From contig CAJHZI010000518.1 in the NCBI GenBank assembly GCA_905160935.1, forward strand, positions 1,236,001 through 1,300,000: a stretch of 64,000 nt of DNA, in the 5' to 3' direction. The position numbers and the translations under genes are program-made. The DNA is from Enchytraeus crypticus (lineage: Eukaryota; Annelida; Clitellata; Enchytraeida; Enchytraeidae). This document shows, in pieces, positions 61,301 to 64,000 of the stretch. Position 1 is the first letter of the stretch, and every line of letters begins with the position of its first letter. The notes beneath the pieces were generated by a model. That model was not told the origin of the DNA. It made no database searches and was given only the letters and a program-made list of their open reading frames with translations.

Positions 61301-63936
61301 GATCGGTTACTCGGAATTTTTATTCAGAATATCTCGAGTAATACAATTAAAATTTAATTAAAATAACTGCACCACACAATATAGTTAAAAATATTCATTC
61401 TAGTTATACGTTTATGTGGTGTACTGTTGAGTTAATATCTTTAACACGAAGTACTGTGCTAATCTCTACCTAGCCAAAATTGCAGTTGTACTGAAAAACT
61501 TAGAATTTAATAATGAAAGCTCTCTCAGCTTATTTAGGGTTGCCTATTGTAAGAGATCCGCGAATTCATTCTGTTGTTTTTGTGCAAATAGAAAATTGAA
61601 TTAAATTTGATACATCAAATTGATTATTTGTGTTGTACTTTGAATGATTACATGTTAATTTCATGTAAAATATACTTCTATTGTATTAAAGGTTTTGCAA
61701 ATATATTTTGGCTAGTGTCATTCATTATATATCATAAAACATTAAAATGTTCACTGTATTTACGTTAAGATCTTCTGGACTTTCCGAAGTCGCCGATATC
61801 ACCGGTGCAAGCAACATCATACCAGTGGGCCACCATTGAATGTAGCCCGCCTGCGCATTATCCAGGTAAGTACTGTCATTACCAATATTATCTTCCTGTT
61901 TTAATCCATTTGTAACTTACACACGAGTAAAACTTAAACGCAGTAAAAGCTTTCTCACTATACCAGACATTAGATCTGCCATCGGCAGGCACTCCTTCAT
62001 GTTTTCTGCTCCAACAATGTGGAACTACAAGATCTACGACCAGATCATAGATCTTGCAATTGTATTGGTACTTTCCCGGGCAAGCTGAAAACCCCTCTCT
62101 GTAGGTCTAAATTTTGTCCCTCTTGCCTTCGATCTTGGACTTGCATTGTTTTGATCTAGCTTTCTCTTGAAGTCTTTGCATACTAAGTCGTCATCGTGCG
62201 GTGCATTGGCGTCAGTTTGTAGAGAGCCTGCAAGAGACGTCCTTGATATTGCCTTATGGCGAGGAAAAGAAAGTTAAATTCTTATTGATTGATTTATTGA
62301 TTGATGAGTATTGATTGATGAGTTACGTTAAATGCGAGAGATAACTCTCGCATTTAATTTAATTTATTAGAGACATTCGCAAGTATTTTTTACCTAACTG
62401 GGCCTTGAATTAGGATTGAATGAGAGAGATGTTTATATCTTGCCTGCTTACAAAAATAGTTTGATTTTACTTCAGTTATAAAATCTGACGACTATATCAG
62501 GAATTCTCTGTGGACACTTACGTTACTGACTGGTTCATTTAAACAGATATACAAAATATATACATAAGAATATCTAAAGGAGGTGAGATAATAAAACTAT
62601 ATCAGGGGATATGCATATTCCTCTGAATAATGAGTCCAGGTTCAAATCTCATGTCAGTCGACGAAAAATAAACCAACCAAGGATGTTCAAAATGCCAGCA
62701 AACTAGCTTTAAGACTAGTCAACGCATAGATATCTACCGTAATAGCGGCTTGTGCACTTACTTTGCTCGGGTTTATTTGATGTTAAGTAAGTATTGTTGA
62801 GTGAGTCAATGTGAAGCTCCGGCGGCGCAGTTTTCTTTAAATTGATTTTGATCGCTAATCCTTATAAGTTCCTTCAACTCTAGCCTGGCGTCCTGTCGCG
62901 CTTGAGTGCTTAGGTTAACACTGAGTTATTGCTTTTTTATGTTAGTATATTTTGAATGCTACGCACTGTTTTAGATATACTTTACGCGTGGTACAAGAAC
63001 GATATATTCAACTTTGTAAGACCTGAAGTGAAGCCGTACATCATGATATCGAATGACGGAAGGCTGTATTTCTCTGAGGTCACAAGCGATGATGTGGGGG
63101 AGTATTACTGTCTCGTTTACAAGCCTGGGCAATCTCTTGCGCAGGGAAAGGTCAGCATGCCGACTCTCCTCACGGTCAAGTCCGGCAGTGAGTAAATCCT
63201 TACCATTTAATGAAATAAGGGTTAAGGGCATTGTAACGTACTGCTGGCTGAGACGGTAGCATGTTGACATGTTGTGGTACTGTGAAGATGTAGGTGCTGA
63301 GTTCAATTCCAGTGTTCTTCCTGTTAAACTTGCTTTTGAGACACGATACTGACGTTAAAGTAGGTTTTAGCTTCTAAGTTCATTCAAGAATTTGAACTTT
63401 ATCTCTCACCTTAAAGAAACAGGGAGAGAAATAAAGAGTGAGAGAGAGATGGCTTACGCTGCATGTTTAAGATTTATATTACTTTATAGTACAAACTAGT
63501 TCTAGTTTTGCATGTTAATTAGATCTATAAAATAAATGTTAAATTGTGCATATTTAATTTCTTTGGTGTTACAAGAAAAGCTTCTGTCTTTACTATCCAC
63601 GTCTCAGACAATGTGGAATTAGACCAATTACCATCTGCTCCTCTAATACCCTCAGAGTGTCTATTTGTATCGCATTTCACAAGGTCATGACAAGTCACAA
63701 CAATCGCTAATTTTACACGTTGTCCTATCTGTGTCAGTCTTGTCTAATAAATAAAATGACTTTAATCCCACTCCTTAATGGAATTAATCTCAGGATTGAT
63801 TCAAGTGTTCGCTGATTTGATATATTTTAGGTCCTGGTGTCTATGACCCTCAGATTGGCGATGGTTTCCCTAAAGTTTACCCTACTGCGCCAAAAGTTGG
63901 AGATTCAGTTCGAATTGAATGTTGGGCTTCAGGATC
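51869..63936 (+). CDS. Cont: Contactin, invertebrate type with C-type lectin domain (5' part)
   Basis: Nine joined exons give about 445 codons in one frame, and the gene continues past the right edge. Order: signal peptide ([20 protein letters not shown]), C-type lectin domain at about 30-179 ([15 protein letters not shown] at the start, PYICE near its end), Ig1 in exon 6 (C..W..DDGKYQC), Ig2 in exons 7-8 ([17 protein letters not shown]) and the start of Ig3 in exon 9 (VRIECWASG). Known: invertebrate contactins are GPI-linked septate-junction or neural adhesion proteins with this layout. The Ig4-6, FNIII repeats and GPI signal are expected downstream but unseen. Confidence 0.9.
52845..53160. 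repeat. MITE-like element (ggatccgcccct family)
   Basis: It starts agtggcagattcagaggg and ends ttaaaaattcctggatacacctc; same ends as 4598-4616 and 56790-56820. No coding capacity. Confidence 0.6.
53397..53491 (+). CDS. Cont: Contactin exon 2
   Basis: Encodes [20 protein letters not shown] then [12 protein letters not shown], the first loop of a C-type lectin domain with Cys31, Cys42 and Cys60. Acceptor ttgcag, donor gtatga. Confidence 0.92.
54085..54255. repeat. 34-bp minisatellite
   Basis: About five copies of tctatgatgaagactgatcg followed by gtgtttagatgtta, in contactin intron 2. Confidence 0.9.
54426..54517 (+). CDS. Cont: Contactin exon 3
   Basis: Encodes [20 protein letters not shown] then [10 protein letters not shown]; the A.L..V.d..E..Fi pattern is the lectin-domain helix 2. 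Phase 0 in, phase 2 out. Confidence 0.9.
54745..54870 (-). repeat. SINE family-1 copy
   Basis: Full-length minus-strand copy: gttaacgtcagtttcg, aggatttgaatcccgcactt and ccgacatcgccactggctcc. Confidence 0.85.
55241..55395 (+). CDS. Cont: Contactin exon 4
   Basis: Encodes [20 protein letters not shown] and 30 more residues including [14 protein letters not shown]. The WW.SG pattern is the W-containing lectin loop. Acceptor ctcgtttcag, donor gtataa; phase 2 in, phase 1 out. Confidence 0.92.
55600..56115. repeat. (TA)n and (CA)n tracts
   Basis: TA arrays at 55615-55675 and 55862-56110 with an ACAC stretch between them. No coding content. Confidence 0.9.
56435..56822. repeat. MITE-like element, best copies
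   Basis: agcagtggtgcaaatagcct at the left and aaaaattcctggatccgccc at the right; a second internal start near 56690 suggests two nested copies. Confidence 0.6.
56833..56935. repeat. (TA)n/(TG)n microsatellite
   Basis: TA tract followed by about 12 GT units. Confidence 0.95.
57005..57470 (-). mobile_element. CR1/L2-like LINE 3' end
   Basis: (AAT)n then ggtttcagcgtccgtttcct, aagattgatgtcagggatgt and, further on, a decayed ORF2 C-terminus in the order of the 8650 copy. Confidence 0.75.
57575..57725. repeat. (TA)n microsatellite
   Basis: About 150 bp of TA with a few CA interruptions. Confidence 0.95.
57738..57884 (-). repeat. SINE family-1 copy with end duplication
   Basis: gttaaagtcagtttcctcac to cgactcgccactggct is a full minus-strand copy. 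Its end is followed by an inverted and then a direct copy of AGCCAGTGGCGA (57858-57869, 57873-57884). Confidence 0.85.
57885..58375. repeat. (TA)n-rich satellite with palindrome
   Basis: About 490 bp of TA/TATG/TGTA units. CATATGCTTAATATAT at 58086 and its complement ending 58139 form a 54-bp perfect palindrome. Confidence 0.9.
58624..58731 (+). CDS. Cont: Contactin exon 5
   Basis: Encodes [20 protein letters not shown] then [14 protein letters not shown], the end of the lectin domain with its last Cys. Donor either gtattg (58732) or gtccag (58726); both keep the frame. Confidence 0.85.
58735..59960. other. Contactin intron 5, unrecognised
   Basis: An 84-codon minus-strand frame at 59147-58893 has no visible family match. 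No repeat shared within the window. Confidence 0.45.
59964..60344 (+). CDS. Cont: Contactin exon 6 (Ig1)
   Basis: 127 codons. After a linker ([12 protein letters not shown]) comes the first Ig domain: [19 protein letters not shown] and [17 protein letters not shown] content is higher than in the flanks. Acceptor near 59963, donor gtatgt; phase 1 in and out. The first codons before Met59984 are the least certain. Confidence 0.9.
60350..61765. other. Contactin intron 6, unrecognised
   Basis: Short (CA)n at 60717-60740; otherwise no repeat or frame of note. Confidence 0.5.
61770..61865 (+). CDS. Cont: Contactin exon 7
   Basis: Encodes [20 protein letters not shown] then [11 protein letters not shown], the Ig1-Ig2 link and first Cys of Ig2. 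Donor gtaagt, phase 1 in and out. Confidence 0.93.
62000..62315 (+). mobile_element. L2/CR1-like LINE C-terminus with (ATTG)n tail
   Basis: Broken frame near 61985-62050 gives [19 protein letters not shown], the usual LINE C-terminal signature; the copy ends in (ATTGATTG)n at 62283-62315. Confidence 0.75.
62328..62357. repeat. Perfect 13-bp hairpin
   Basis: TTAAATGCGAGAG and its complement around ATAA. Confidence 0.85.
62975..63187 (+). CDS. Cont: Contactin exon 8 (Ig2)
   Basis: 71 codons: [35 protein letters not shown] and PTLLTVKSG. Acceptor actgttttag, donor gtgagt; phase 1 in and out. Confidence 0.94.
63236..63385 (+). repeat. SINE family-1 copy
   Basis: ctggctgagacggtagcatg (A-box region), gagttcaattcca (B box) and gatactgacgttaaagtagg (tail). 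Confidence 0.75.
63831..63936 (+). CDS. Cont: Contactin exon 9 (Ig3 start)
   Basis: Encodes [20 protein letters not shown] then [14 protein letters not shown]; donor gtacgt, phase 2 out. The next exon lies outside the window. Confidence 0.88.
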
Positions 63937-64000
63937 GTACGTAGAGCATACATGGCTTAAATATTCCTTAACTGAAATCACTCATACATCTTTTTATCTT

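Overview
The window is AT-rich animal nuclear DNA (introns with GT-AG borders, tRNA-derived SINEs, several LINE families, Tc1/mariner and long (TA)n tracts). A contactin whose N-terminus is a C-type lectin domain followed by Ig domains is the invertebrate form of that protein, so I infer an invertebrate bilaterian; the phylum cannot be settled from this sequence. No rRNA, no genuine tRNA gene, no CRISPR and no bacterial-type operon is present.

Three host genes lie on the + strand. (1) 721-3660: the last two coding exons of a MARVEL-domain membrane protein (CMTM/plasmolipin-like); its 5' part is outside the window. (2) 11172-46187: a complete gene for PNLDC1, the PARN-family 3'-5' exonuclease that trims piRNA 3' ends. 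I assembled it from 21 coding exons. All introns are GT-AG, all phases agree, and the product is 530 aa with the catalytic residues D29, E31, D264, H357 and D362 and a C-terminal membrane anchor. (3) 51869 to beyond the right edge: the first nine coding exons of an invertebrate contactin (signal peptide, C-type lectin domain, Ig1, Ig2, start of Ig3). Between them lie 7.5 kb and 5.7 kb of repeat-rich intergenic DNA.

The rest is mostly mobile DNA. The most notable element is a 4820-bp unit at 19193-24012 in PNLDC1 intron 4. It has terminal inverted repeats starting AGTAGTAGTATTTTTACTCC and a perfect 6-bp target duplication (TACTCT). It carries virus-like genes: a small two-helix membrane protein, a protein with phage-tail-fibre-like repeats, and a SAP-like protein broken by a frame change. 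The 6-bp duplication and AG-start ends are as in Polintons/Mavericks, but no polymerase, integrase or capsid gene is visible, so it looks like a deleted, non-autonomous member of a Polinton-like or related virus-like family. A second highlight is a nearly perfect Tc1/mariner element (38803-40190) with 34-bp ends and an uninterrupted 354-aa DD37E transposase, antisense inside PNLDC1 intron 15.

The retroelements form at least three LINE groups with matching SINEs that share the LINE 3' tails: LINE-A (endonuclease-RT type; tail ...GGCAGTGCACTAAGAGA), LINE-B (tail ...GGGATGATGATGA) and a CR1/L2-like LINE (tail ...GAAACGGACGTTAAAC then (ATT)n). Many of the window's (GA)n, (TA)n and (AAT)n microsatellites start at these tails. 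Additional features include a long LINE-A inverted repeat in PNLDC1 intron 1, a duplicated splice acceptor before PNLDC1 exon 13, several perfect hairpins, and minisatellites.
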